A program made the translations under genes and the position numbers. From an uncultured Bacteroidia bacterium (lineage in GTDB: Bacteria; Bacteroidota; Bacteroidia; Bacteroidales; Prolixibacteraceae): a DNA stretch of 64,000 nt. This document shows, in pieces, positions 26,894 through 35,576 of this stretch (within the stretch, counting starts at the first letter, position 1; each line of letters starts with the position of its first letter). The notes under the pieces were generated by a model. It was not told where the DNA came from. It did no database searches and saw nothing but the letters and a program-made list of their open reading frames with translations. The stretch is taken from the NCBI GenBank assembly GCA_903904515.1, contig CAIVCR010000040.1, positions 1-64,000 on the forward strand. The letters run 5' to 3'.

Positions 26894-29622
26894 CAGAATT
26901 TAAAGTTATAGGTAATTGATGGGACCGGAACTCCAATGATTGATAGTTTATAGATCGCATACTGCGTTTTATCGGTACTTTGAATAGATGGTTCCTTGCG
27001 GTAGAAGACCGAGTAGGGGTTCTTGTGCCCGTAGAAGTTATAGATTGAGAACGTCCAGCTCCCTTTCCACATTCTCTTTTTTCGCAGATTTTCATCCAGT
27101 GTTATGGCCAGATCCATACGGTGATAGGGGGGCATTCTGTATTTATTTCTATCAGAATAGACAACTACCTCCTGCCCTCCGTAGTTGTACTTCTCCTCAG
27201 GCAAGGTGATTGGTCTGCCGGAAGAGAAGACAAAGTTTCCAGAGAATCTCCAGCGCCGGCTGATTTTATAATTCATCACAACCGACAGATCGTGGGGTTT
27301 GTCGTATATCGATGGATAATAACGTCCTCCATTAATTTTTTCGTCCGGAAACACGCTGTCGTCTTTTCTAAAAGTTCTTGAATAAGTATAGCTTGCCCAT
27401 CCGTTCAACCGTCCAGCACTCTTTTTGGCGAGTAGTTCGATACCATATGAGTATCCGTTCGCGTTTAGCAGATCTGTTTCGATATGCCTGTTCATCAGCA
27501 GTTGCGCCCCGTTTTTGTATTCCGTAAGGTTTTGCAATTTCTTGTAGTATACTTCAACAGAGGTCTCAAACATACTGGTGCTGCGGCTTTTAAAATATCC
27601 AACAGCAATTTGGTCATTGATTAGTGGTGCCAGGTAGGGATCGGACGATTTCCAGTAATCAGCCGGAGATATTACTGCCGTATTCGAAATCTGGCTCACA
27701 AACTGGTGTATCCGCTGATAGCTTAACCGCAGCGATCCGCCGTTAGGCAGATTGTATTTTACAGCCAAACGGGGTTCGAGACCACGATAAGCTTTAATAA
27801 TATCTCCTGACTTATACAGCGTAGAATCAATGATGGATCGTTCGCTTTTCATAATTCCGGGTGCATATTTGTAAACTGTTCCGGGGCCGTAATCGAAATA
27901 CTGGGTGTAACGTAAACCAAGATCAAAGGCCAGTTTCTCGGAAAGGTCGAAATTGTCATCTGCAAACAGGGCGAGCTCGGCCGATTGCTCGTGCCGCATG
28001 GACGTTTCAACGATGTTTGAAATCGTCCGTGTTGGAGCAACATTCCCCGGATTGATCCAGTAACCGATAGTCTGAAAACCTGTGCTGATACGGTGTTTGT
28101 CATTTGGATAAAGGGAGAGGGCGTATTTAAGACTCCCATATTGGATATTTGATTTCAAGGTATAGTCATCCTGAGGGAGAACAGGATCTTTTTGATCCAC
28201 TTTTAAATCGTATTTGGAGTAAGCAAGCGATAAATTGGAAACGAGTTTTTCGGAGAGATTCAATTTCCAATTCAGTGAGCCAAGAGAATTGGAATAGTTG
28301 TAAAGGGAACTTGTGTTAAGATTGAAGAGATCAGAACTCAGGTATCCCATTAATTTTACATGATTTCTGGGGCTAATTTCAATATTGGCAGTGCCGTTCA
28401 CATCATAAAAACGGGCAACACTATTCATGAATGTTGGATTTTTAGTCTGATACAGCATCCAATCCGAATAGGTACTTCGTCCACCGAGCATAAAGGTGCT
28501 TTTTTTCTTTTTTGCAAACGGCCCTTCAATGGTGAGACGACTGTTAATAAGACCTAATCCTCCATTGATTCGTAACGATTTATCACTTCCATCTTTTAAC
28601 TGAACATCCATCACTGAAGCTATCCGTTCGCCATAAGATGAGGGTATTCCACCTTTGTAAAGCGTCACATCTTCAACAGCATCCGGATTGATCATTGAAA
28701 AGAAACCAAACATATGGGTGGTATTGAAAACCGGGGCTCCATTGAGTAAAACCAGGTTCTGATCGGTGTTGCCTCCCCTCACGTTAAATCCGGACGACAT
28801 CTCCCCTACACTTTGGACTCCCGGCATCATTGTCATACTCTTAATCAGATCCGCCTCACCCATTAGGACCGGCAACTCTTTAAGGACGACCGAGGTCATC
28901 TTAATCATGCTCATCTGTGCTTTGGAAGCCTTTGAATTTTCGCTGACTACAGTGACTTCTGAGATGGCGTGGGTCTCCTCGAACAGGTCAAAATTTGCAT
29001 TTCCATCCTGAATCAACCGTATTTTTTGGTACTGCTTTTCGAAACTGAGAAATGATACCTGCAGGTGTGACTCACCGGTTGGCATTTCTATGGAATACCG
29101 GCCGTTTCGGTCTGTTGCCACCCCGACTTTGGTTTCGGGATTGTAAACTACTGCCCCTGAGAGTGGCTCCCCGGTTTTTCCTTCAAGAACCTTTCCGCTG
29201 ATTTTGGCCCGCTGATACCGACCCTGGTTTAGCGGATCACCGATTACGAGTACCTGCGAATCATCGTGGCCAGATTCTGAACGTACCTCGGCACTTCCGG
29301 GATATATAACCACCGAATTATCCTGAAAAAACTTAAGGTTTAATTCTTTGCCGGTAAACGTCTGATTCAGTGCCTGAACCAGTGGTGTGTTTTTGAAGGT
29401 GCCGGTTACCCGGACAGATTTAATCCACTCCTCTTTATAAAAAAAGGTGATCCCGTAGCTCTTCTCCAATGAACCGAAGAACTCCGTTATAGGAACATCT
29501 GTAAAACTCCCAGAAATCTTTAACTCCTGGATCGTTTGGGATTCGACCTGCTGAACCAGGAGGAGAAGTGTTATGATCAGAAAAATAGCTTTAAGCAAAT
29601 GCTTAATTTGATGATACTTCAC
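26893..29622 (-). CDS. TonB-dependent receptor with N-terminal STN domain, cassette copy 1, gene 1
   Basis: First gene of the duplicated region, 909 aa, GTG start at 29622 like its paralogue. Domains in order: signal peptide, STN (ITEFFGSLEKSYGITFFYKE; LVQALNQTFTGKELNLKF), carboxypeptidase-regulatory-like domain (ISGKVLEGKTGEPLSGAVVY), plug (GFNVRGGNTDQNLVLLNGAPV) and 22-strand-type barrel ending in SITYNFKF. Identity with the 20611-23343 receptor is high over the whole length; differences cluster in barrel loops. No sigma or anti-sigma gene lies between here and dgt upstream. About 160 bases separate it from dgt, and I could not find a convincing promoter there. Confidence 0.93.
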   Translation of the reverse strand: MKYHQIKHLLKAIFLIITLLLLVQQVESQTIQELKISGSFTDVPITEFFGSLEKSYGITFFYKEEWIKSVRVTGTFKNTPLVQALNQTFTGKELNLKFFQDNSVVIYPGSAEVRSESGHDDSQVLVIGDPLNQGRYQRAKISGKVLEGKTGEPLSGAVVYNPETKVGVATDRNGRYSIEMPTGESHLQVSFLSFEKQYQKIRLIQDGNANFDLFEETHAISEVTVVSENSKASKAQMSMIKMTSVVLKELPVLMGEADLIKSMTMMPGVQSVGEMSSGFNVRGGNTDQNLVLLNGAPVFNTTHMFGFFSMINPDAVEDVTLYKGGIPSSYGERIASVMDVQLKDGSDKSLRINGGLGLINSRLTIEGPFAKKKKSTFMLGGRSTYSDWMLYQTKNPTFMNSVARFYDVNGTANIEISPRNHVKLMGYLSSDLFNLNTSSLYNYSNSLGSLNWKLNLSEKLVSNLSLAYSKYDLKVDQKDPVLPQDDYTLKSNIQYGSLKYALSLYPNDKHRISTGFQTIGYWINPGNVAPTRTISNIVETSMRHEQSAELALFADDNFDLSEKLAFDLGLRYTQYFDYGPGTVYKYAPGIMKSERSIIDSTLYKSGDIIKAYRGLEPRLAVKYNLPNGGSLRLSYQRIHQFVSQISNTAVISPADYWKSSDPYLAPLINDQIAVGYFKSRSTSMFETSVEVYYKKLQNLTEYKNGAQLLMNRHIETDLLNANGYSYGIELLAKKSAGRLNGWASYTYSRTFRKDDSVFPDEKINGGRYYPSIYDKPHDLSVVMNYKISRRWRFSGNFVFSSGRPITLPEEKYNYGGQEVVVYSDRNKYRMPPYHRMDLAITLDENLRKKRMWKGSWTFSIYNFYGHKNPYSVFYRKEPSIQSTDKTQYAIYKLSIIGVPVPSITYNFKF

Positions 29623-29782
29623 AAGTTGTTGATGCCTGGAGAATGAAAAAATGAAGAAATATTGATAGGCGAAATTAAAACATATAATTTAATAAGATGT
29701 TGAATAAGATCAACAATAACCAATTTGGCTCAATTTTTAATGAGTCCCGATAAACGGTAGAAGCAATCTGGTTAGCGAATAG

Positions 29783-31129
29783 CTAGGCTATACCTGGCAG
29801 CTCCATTCCGGTGATTTTCCTGTATAAATTAAGGGCAAAAAGATCGGTCATTCCTGAGACAAAATCGACCACCGACTGAATCTTTCCATATATGGTCTGG
29901 TCTGAATTTTCGTACTGTGATGGGATAAGGGATAAGAGCTTTTTCGATAAGAAACTATCCGGTTCAACAACAGCAGATATAAAGACCTCGAGGAGTGTCC
30001 CCAGTATCTTATAGCCTGCAATTTCAATTTCGACGACCGCCCTGTCATTGTAAATTTTTTCCTGGGATACCGATTTTACCAGGTCCATGGCTCTCTTAGA
30101 TGGTTCAGGAAGGTGGTTAAAAAGGGGGATTATCTTATCGGAAACAGGGAAATCATTGATCCGGGAAATAAACTGTTGCGCACACTCCCTTGTCAGTTTG
30201 CCGATCACCATTGCGCGAAAGTAGGCGATTCGCTCGTTCGAATCACTCACGAGTGCCAGATTGGATGCGATATTATCGAGGATTGCCTGGTCATTAACCG
30301 GATCGAAAAAATTCAGGAAGAGGGTCTCTGTCTCTGAGTAGGTCAGGATCTTCAGTTTGTGGGCATCTTCCACATCCATAATCTGGTAACAGATATCATC
30401 GGCTGCTTCAACCAGATAGACCAGCGGGTGACGCATGTAATGTAACGGGCTCTCTGAAAGCTGAGTCATTTCCAGCGTGGTGGCTATTTTGCGAAAAAGC
30501 TCTTTCTCGCTTTGGAAAAATCCGAATTTTGGTTTTCCACCTGCAAGTGACGACTCAAAAGGGTATTTGACAATGCTTGCTAATGTGCTGTAGGTTAATG
30601 CAAAACCTCCGTTTCTTTTCCCGGAGAACTGATGACTGAGCACCCTGAATGCATTTGCATTTCCCTCAAAACAGGTAAAATCTGACCATTGCTCCGGTGT
30701 AACCTGATCCTGGTATTTCAATCCAACACCTCTTTTAAAGAAATCGGCGATAGCATATTCCCCTGAATGGCCGAACGGGGGATTACCCAGGTCATGAGCC
30801 AGGCAAGCTGCCGAAACAATTGCACCTATCTCACCGGTGATGTTTTGCATGATGGGTTGTTGATCCCTTTTTATGGCTGATGCAACCAGATTGCCCAACG
30901 AGCGGCCAACACTGGCAACTTCGAGCGAATGGGTTAACCGGTTATGGACAAAGATACTTCCCGGGAGGGGGAAGACCTGGGTTTTATCCTGAAGTCGCCT
31001 GAAAGGGGAGGAGAAGATAATCCGGTCGTAATCGCGTTGAAATATGGAGCGGATGTCATCCTCATTTTGAAAGATCCGATCTTCAAGACCCAGCCGGCAA
31101 TCGGCGATCAGTTTATCCCATTTTATCAT
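29783..31129 (-). CDS. dgt: Deoxyguanosinetriphosphate triphosphohydrolase (dGTPase)
   Basis: Cytoplasmic HD-domain enzyme that hydrolyses dGTP to deoxyguanosine and triphosphate. The 448 aa contain FSSPFRRLQDKTQVFPL near the N-terminus, the first metal His in NRLTHSLEVA, the HD pair in CLAHDLGNPPFGHSGE and a later Asp in LVEAADDICYQIMD. All four HD metal positions are therefore present. Length and order match the dgt family closely (type 2, long form). It stands alone, with the receptor cassette downstream and a repeat-rich gap upstream. Family assignment is firm; in some species these enzymes act on several dNTPs. Confidence 0.94.
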   Translation of the reverse strand: MIKWDKLIADCRLGLEDRIFQNEDDIRSIFQRDYDRIIFSSPFRRLQDKTQVFPLPGSIFVHNRLTHSLEVASVGRSLGNLVASAIKRDQQPIMQNITGEIGAIVSAACLAHDLGNPPFGHSGEYAIADFFKRGVGLKYQDQVTPEQWSDFTCFEGNANAFRVLSHQFSGKRNGGFALTYSTLASIVKYPFESSLAGGKPKFGFFQSEKELFRKIATTLEMTQLSESPLHYMRHPLVYLVEAADDICYQIMDVEDAHKLKILTYSETETLFLNFFDPVNDQAILDNIASNLALVSDSNERIAYFRAMVIGKLTRECAQQFISRINDFPVSDKIIPLFNHLPEPSKRAMDLVKSVSQEKIYNDRAVVEIEIAGYKILGTLLEVFISAVVEPDSFLSKKLLSLIPSQYENSDQTIYGKIQSVVDFVSGMTDLFALNLYRKITGMELPGIA

Positions 31130-31206
31130 TATCTAATTGTATTTTATAATTAGTTATGAACTTGTTGCAATAATCATACTACCCTTCAGGGTTCGAACCT
31201 TTATGC

Positions 31207-31384
31207 TGAAAATTTTCAAATTGGCCCATTAGCAAATTAGCACATTATCGCATTACCTCATTTTCAAATCTTCAAATTGGCACATTAGCAAATTGGCACA
31301 TTAGCAAATTGGCACATTAGCAAATTGGCACATTAGCAAATTGGCACATTAGCCCATTTTCAAATTTTCAAATTAGCACATTAA
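31207..31384. repeat. Tandem 16-bp repeat array with degenerate flanks
   Basis: Five exact consecutive copies of CAAATTGGCACATTAG occupy 31273-31352. Degenerate units flank them on both sides (for example CAAATTGGCCCATTAG at 31218-31233, and CAAATTAGCACATTA at the right end). There are no spacers, so this is not a CRISPR array. The word composition (cAAATTrgCACATTag) recalls intergenic word repeats seen in other Bacteroidota genomes. Confidence 0.9.
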
Positions 31385-31422
31385 TCCGCCCCAAAGTTCA
31401 TCATTTTTTGAGGATTAAAAAA

Positions 31423-31456
31423 TTGCTTGCTCATTAACCATTATTCTCTACCTTCG
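31423..31456 (+). promoter_or_regulatory. Possible promoter of the PiT-type transporter gene
   Basis: TACCTTCG at 31449-31456 matches the Bacteroidota -7 box TAnnTTTG with one change. TTG-containing words lie about 19 bases upstream (31423-31429), the expected place of the -33 box. The start codon follows at 31474, giving a very short leader. Confidence 0.4.
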
Positions 31457-31473
31457 CATGAATTTTTTTAAGT

Positions 31474-32517
31474 ATGATTTCACCAATGTTAAATGGATTG
31501 CTTCTTCCATTTTTGGTCGCCATGTTTCTGGCTATCAATATGGGAGGGAGCGGCACTTCTCCTTCGTTTGCAACTGCTTACGGTTCAGGCATATTGCGAA
31601 GAGACCTGATCCCGGGTTTGTTCGGACTTTGTGTGCTTGTTGGCGCTTTGCTTGCAGGAAAGAATACCGCCATTACATTGGGTAAAGGGATTATCCCCGC
31701 TGAAAGCCTGAATTATGTCCTGACAACGATCATTCTCTTTTCTGTTGCTTTATCGCTTTTATTTGCCAATTTATTAGGGGTGCCTCAATCAACCTCACAG
31801 TCAACCGTTCTTGCTCTGGCTGCACCGGCACATTACATGGGGCAACTAAATTCCACAAAGCTCTTTACCCAGATTATACCAACGTGGGTGATGTTGCCGA
31901 TTGTGGCTTTTGGTCTTATGTATTTAATATCCAATGTCTCTATCAAGCGATTCGACATCAAATATCCGGGCTATTTTCAAACGTTTAAGAGGCAGTCATT
32001 TTTTCGATGGATCGTAATTATAACCAGCTGCTATGTTGCCTTCTCAATTGGCTCAAATAATGTTGCCAACGCCTCTGGGCCCATTACCTCTATGATCACC
32101 AATGAATTGCACATTAATCCAACGAGTGCGAATTTTGTGCTTGTGATGATTCTTGGCACCTTAATTATCGCCCCCTCTTTTGCCATCGGAAGTTCAATAT
32201 TTGGGCGGAAACTAATTGTAAAAACCGGAACTGAGATTGTCGATATCGGGAAGGTTGAAGCCTCTATTATATCCGTTATTACAGCTTCACTGCTGCTTTC
32301 TGCCTCGATAAGCGCTGGTATTCCTACCTCACTGGTCCAGTTGAATACCTTTGCAATCCTGGCCCTGAGTGTTTCAAAGGTGGGATGGAAATCGACCTTT
32401 AGCAATAAGGTGGTTAAACGACTTTGGCTGATCTGGTTTATTGCTCCTGTATTTGCATTTTTCTTCTCATACCTGCTTACCATCCTGGCCGATCGTGCAG
32501 GGTTATTACATCTTTGA
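31474..32517 (+). CDS. PiT-family inorganic anion transporter with altered signature motifs
   Basis: Inner-membrane permease of the PiT (phosphate transporter) family, 347 aa, with about ten hydrophobic segments and the internal two-fold repeat of the family. The signature, normally GANDVANA in each half, reads GGSGTSPSFATA in the N-terminal half and GSNNVANASGP in the C-terminal half; the Asp of both is missing. The family also includes sulfate permeases (CysP-like), so phosphate is not certain. No PhoU-like (DUF47) partner gene is adjacent. The 3' end overlaps the convergent metallopeptidase gene by 12 bases. Family assignment is good; substrate is uncertain. Confidence 0.85.
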   Translation: MISPMLNGLLLPFLVAMFLAINMGGSGTSPSFATAYGSGILRRDLIPGLFGLCVLVGALLAGKNTAITLGKGIIPAESLNYVLTTIILFSVALSLLFANLLGVPQSTSQSTVLALAAPAHYMGQLNSTKLFTQIIPTWVMLPIVAFGLMYLISNVSIKRFDIKYPGYFQTFKRQSFFRWIVIITSCYVAFSIGSNNVANASGPITSMITNELHINPTSANFVLVMILGTLIIAPSFAIGSSIFGRKLIVKTGTEIVDIGKVEASIISVITASLLLSASISAGIPTSLVQLNTFAILALSVSKVGWKSTFSNKVVKRLWLIWFIAPVFAFFFSYLLTILADRAGLLHL

Positions 32518-33246
32518 TGTTGGAAAAAGTCCGCTCCCTGTTCTCTTTAATTCCTGATCAAGTTCACCCATATCTCCAAAATGCTTTTTCATGGTATCCT
32601 TAAACTGAGGTCCATGGTTGGGAATAACTGTGTGCACAAGTTCATGGACAATAATATAATCGATAAGCCTGTCACTCAATAGCATCAGATGCAGGTTGAG
32701 GTTGATGTTTTTACGGTAGGAACAGCTGCCCCAGTTTGTCTTATTGTTTTTGATCGTTACCTTCTGAAAGGTATAACCATGGCTTTTTGCCAATTCTGTT
32801 ATTCTTCCCGGAAGGTATTTTTTAGCGTCAAACCGAAGCACATGCTCAACCATCAGTGTGAGCTTTTTTTGCAACTCCTCTGATTCGATATCCTGATTGG
32901 CCGGATACTGAAAAATCACCTGATTGCCTTCATTGACATATTTAATGTGCAATCGGGATACATCGGCCGCCACCAGGTGGTAATGGTAATTTCGGGTTGA
33001 GAACAGATGACCGGGTTGAATTAACTTCAGCACTTTTGGTCTTTTGGCCAGTTTCTCCCTGGTCTCTGTAATCCATTTATGGTGTTGATTCAGAAAATCT
33101 TCTCCACTGCTGAATGTTGCGAGCCATGGTATTGTGACCCTGATTTTGCCATCCGGCCTGACCGTAATTTTAAACCGGTTGGCCTGACGGTTCCTGCTGA
33201 TGGTAACTTCTCCGATATGTTCGACAAAAACCTCTTTTGTTGACAT
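32506..33246 (-). CDS. YgjP-like zinc metallopeptidase (DUF45/WLM-type)
   Basis: Cytoplasmic protein of 246 aa of the YgjP-like metallopeptidase family, related to SprT/M48-type enzymes. The zinc motif is HELVH (within IIVHELVHTVIPNHGPQF), with the third ligand His a few residues on. NNKTNWGSCSYRKNINLNLHL is the family block just before it. The N-terminal half is a beta-rich domain with VTISRNRQANRFKITV. It shares its last 12 bases with the convergent transporter gene. In Escherichia coli a member is linked to a type I restriction locus, but no restriction gene is present here. The cellular substrate is unknown. Confidence 0.88.
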   Translation of the reverse strand: MSTKEVFVEHIGEVTISRNRQANRFKITVRPDGKIRVTIPWLATFSSGEDFLNQHHKWITETREKLAKRPKVLKLIQPGHLFSTRNYHYHLVAADVSRLHIKYVNEGNQVIFQYPANQDIESEELQKKLTLMVEHVLRFDAKKYLPGRITELAKSHGYTFQKVTIKNNKTNWGSCSYRKNINLNLHLMLLSDRLIDYIIVHELVHTVIPNHGPQFKDTMKKHFGDMGELDQELKRTGSGLFPTSKM

Positions 33247-33272
33247 TAAAACGCTTCCTGTTTTTAATTACT

Positions 33273-34163
33273 TTACCCTTTTATTGAATGAGCGACAAGC
33301 TGGTTGAATAACCCCAGCTGCTCCTTTAAAGCGGTTACTTTGTCAGCAGGATCTGTGCGCGCTTCCATCAGTATCCAACCGTTATAATCGATTCCGGCAA
33401 AAAGATTGAAGAGTTGCTGGTAGGGGTAATCTCCAACGTTGAATTCGCGCACATGCACGGTGTCTCCAAACCATTTTTTTACGCTGTTGAAATTTCCTTC
33501 AAGCCCGGGCGGAAGCAGATCCTGTTCATTGCAATTCCAGCACATCTTCACATTCTTTTCGTTTACCTGATCGAAAATTGCTTTCATATTAGGCAGTTCC
33601 TGTGTCTTATTCCCATGTACTTCAACCCGTACCAATAGACCATAATCCTGCGCGAATTTTCCGACCTCATTGAGGGAAGTGGCAATCTGTCCAATTGTCT
33701 TTTCCTTTTCAACACCCTCGGGCAGACCATTGGGTTTAACCTTTATCCCGGAGGATCCGATATCTTTGCAAAGTTTGATATACTCTTTTGTCTGATCTAT
33801 ATTCCATCGCAGTTTTACCGGATCAGGACTATGGTATTCAAAATTAGAGCCATAGCCCAAACAAGTAACCGGACTGTCTGCGAACATTTTTTTAACTTCA
33901 CTTCGCTGAGTGGCATTTAGCCTGGACTCAACTCCATGAGCATGCTCAGTGCGCAGTTCCACCCCAAGGATCCCGGTTTTCGCGCAATTGGCTATCAACG
34001 TGGGCAAATCCCAGTCTTTAGCCCATTGGTAAGTCACCAAACCAAGTCTCATTTGCGGTTTTTTTGCTTTTGCCCATGCCGAAAATGGTGGCATGGCTGC
34101 TAGGCCTAATGCTGAAATGGTACTCTTTTGAATAAAATTGCGTCTGGACAAACTTTTCTCCAT
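33273..34163 (-). CDS. Tat-exported sugar phosphate isomerase/epimerase-like TIM-barrel protein
   Basis: A protein of 296 aa of the xylose-isomerase-like TIM-barrel (AP endonuclease family 2) superfamily. The N-terminus is a twin-arginine signal (SRRNFIQKS, then a hydrophobic stretch ending SAWAKA), so it is folded before export. The barrel shows the usual metal-site carboxylates and histidines (GVELRTEHAHG, VRVEVHGN, MCWNCNEQDLL, HVREFN, WILMEART). Such exported isomerase-like proteins are common in Bacteroidota carbohydrate loci, but this one is flanked by housekeeping genes. The reaction cannot be assigned from sequence. It is divergent from purD, with about 135 bases between starts. Confidence 0.85.
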   Translation of the reverse strand: MEKSLSRRNFIQKSTISALGLAAMPPFSAWAKAKKPQMRLGLVTYQWAKDWDLPTLIANCAKTGILGVELRTEHAHGVESRLNATQRSEVKKMFADSPVTCLGYGSNFEYHSPDPVKLRWNIDQTKEYIKLCKDIGSSGIKVKPNGLPEGVEKEKTIGQIATSLNEVGKFAQDYGLLVRVEVHGNKTQELPNMKAIFDQVNEKNVKMCWNCNEQDLLPPGLEGNFNSVKKWFGDTVHVREFNVGDYPYQQLFNLFAGIDYNGWILMEARTDPADKVTALKEQLGLFNQLVAHSIKG

Positions 34164-34297
34164 GATATAAGCTGCTAATATTGGATTCTGAAAGGGTGAA
34201 GATAGACATTCCCGCTTTTAATACGAAATGTAGCCTGAAAATTTGTTTATTTTGTACTCTGAATAGAAACAGAGGTATAAATACAAATTGTCAGCAC

Positions 34298-35572
34298 ATG
34301 AATATGCTTATCATTGGCTCAGGAGGACGGGAACATGCCTTCGCATGGAAAATCCGCAGGAGTCCGAAAATTAATCAGCTCTTTATTGCTCCGGGGAATG
34401 CTGGAACTGCAGAATTCGGAACAAATGTTGAAATAGGGGTTTCCGATTTCGCTGCAATCGGTAATTTGGTCCTTGAGAAACAAATCGATATGGTTGTGGT
34501 TGGCCCTGAAGTGCCTCTTGTAGAGGGGATTCATGACTTCTTTCTTGCAGATGAGCGTCTGAAGAGTGTTCCGGTAATTGGACCTGCCAGTAGAGGGGCA
34601 CGGCTTGAGGGGAGTAAAGATTTTGCAAAACAGTTTATGATTCGCCATGGAATACCCACAGCTGCTTATTTTTCGGTGACAAAGGATAATCTGGAGGAAG
34701 GAATCAGTTTTATGCGGAGTCTGAAGGGGCCTTATGTGCTTAAAGCCGATGGTCTTGCAGCCGGCAAAGGGGTGCTGATTCTTGATGACCTTACCCAAGC
34801 CGAACAATCGATCCGCGAGATGCTTGGCGGAATGTTTGGCCAGGCCAGTGAAACTGTGGTCATCGAGGAATTTCTATCCGGAATCGAATGCTCTGTCTTT
34901 GCCATCACCGATGGAAAAGACTATAAGATCCTTCCTGTTGCCAAGGATTATAAACGGATTGGGGAGGGAGACAGCGGTCTAAATACCGGAGGGATGGGTG
35001 CCATCTCACCCGTTCCTTTTGCCAATGCGGTTTTTATGAAAAAGGTCGAGCAAAGGATTATTGTCCCGACAATAAGTGGATTGGTAAAGGATAACATTCC
35101 ATACAAAGGTTTTGTCTTTTTCGGACTTATAAGTGTCGGTTCAGAACCTTTTGTGATCGAATATAATGTCCGGATGGGTGATCCCGAAACAGAAGCGGTT
35201 ATTCTGCGGATCAAATCTGATTTGGTTGACCTGTTTGAAGGGGTGGCCCAGGGAGATCTGGCAAATCGGACCCTTGAAATCGATTCAGCCTGTGCTGCCA
35301 CTGTTATGATCGTTGCCGGCGGATATCCGGGGGCTTACGAGAAAGGAGCCGTCATTTCCGGTCTGGATGAAATCGAAGGAAGCATTCTGTTTCATTCAGG
35401 GACCAAAATTTCGGGAAATGATGTGGTAACCAACGGAGGAAGGGTGATTGCAGTAAGTTCAAAAGGGGAAGATATCGCCGAAGCATTGAGGTTGTCGTAC
35501 CTGAATGCCTCTAAGATTCAGTTTAAAGATAAGTTTTTTCGTAAGGATTTGGGGTTCGATTTATTAAGCTAA
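34298..35572 (+). CDS. purD: Phosphoribosylamine-glycine ligase
   Basis: Second step of de novo purine synthesis: ATP-dependent joining of phosphoribosylamine and glycine. The 424 aa carry [13 protein letters not shown] at the N-terminus, the ATP-grasp block ([30 protein letters not shown]), the family signature [13 protein letters not shown] and the C-terminal domain. I place the start at 34298, just before [13 protein letters not shown]; a further in-frame ATG at 34181 would add about 39 atypical residues, and ATG 34304 is possible too. The membrane-protein gene follows after 4 bases, so the two are probably cotranscribed. No other pur gene is nearby. Confidence 0.96.
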   Translation: MNMLIIGSGGREHAFAWKIRRSPKINQLFIAPGNAGTAEFGTNVEIGVSDFAAIGNLVLEKQIDMVVVGPEVPLVEGIHDFFLADERLKSVPVIGPASRGARLEGSKDFAKQFMIRHGIPTAAYFSVTKDNLEEGISFMRSLKGPYVLKADGLAAGKGVLILDDLTQAEQSIREMLGGMFGQASETVVIEEFLSGIECSVFAITDGKDYKILPVAKDYKRIGEGDSGLNTGGMGAISPVPFANAVFMKKVEQRIIVPTISGLVKDNIPYKGFVFFGLISVGSEPFVIEYNVRMGDPETEAVILRIKSDLVDLFEGVAQGDLANRTLEIDSACAATVMIVAGGYPGAYEKGAVISGLDEIEGSILFHSGTKISGNDVVTNGGRVIAVSSKGEDIAEALRLSYLNASKIQFKDKFFRKDLGFDLLS

Positions 35573-35576
35573 AGTT

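Larger units (their letters stand above)
17143..29622 (-). repeat. Tandem duplication of a four-gene TonB receptor cassette
   Basis: Two head-to-tail copies on the minus strand: 29622-23447 (first transcribed) and 23343-17143, separated by 103 bases. Each encodes in order an STN-TonB receptor (909/910 aa), a DUF4249 lipoprotein (350/357), a macroglobulin-like/plug-like protein (537/537) and a small exported protein (237/233). The receptor stop and DUF4249 start overlap as TGATG in both copies; the 537-aa and small genes are separated by one base in both; receptor and 537-aa genes start with GTG in both. By eye the receptors are most alike, and the three accessory proteins have diverged further. 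Confidence 0.93.
31130..31473. other. Gene-free stretch of 344 bases between dgt and the PiT-type gene
   Basis: Most of it is the word repeat at 31207-31384. The remainder holds the divergent upstream regions of dgt and the transporter. I see no RNA gene or short coding sequence. Confidence 0.6.

Noticed and set aside
31273-31352. Short regular repeats resembling a CRISPR array
   Set aside because: Units of 16 bases are directly adjacent with no spacers and no cas genes are nearby.
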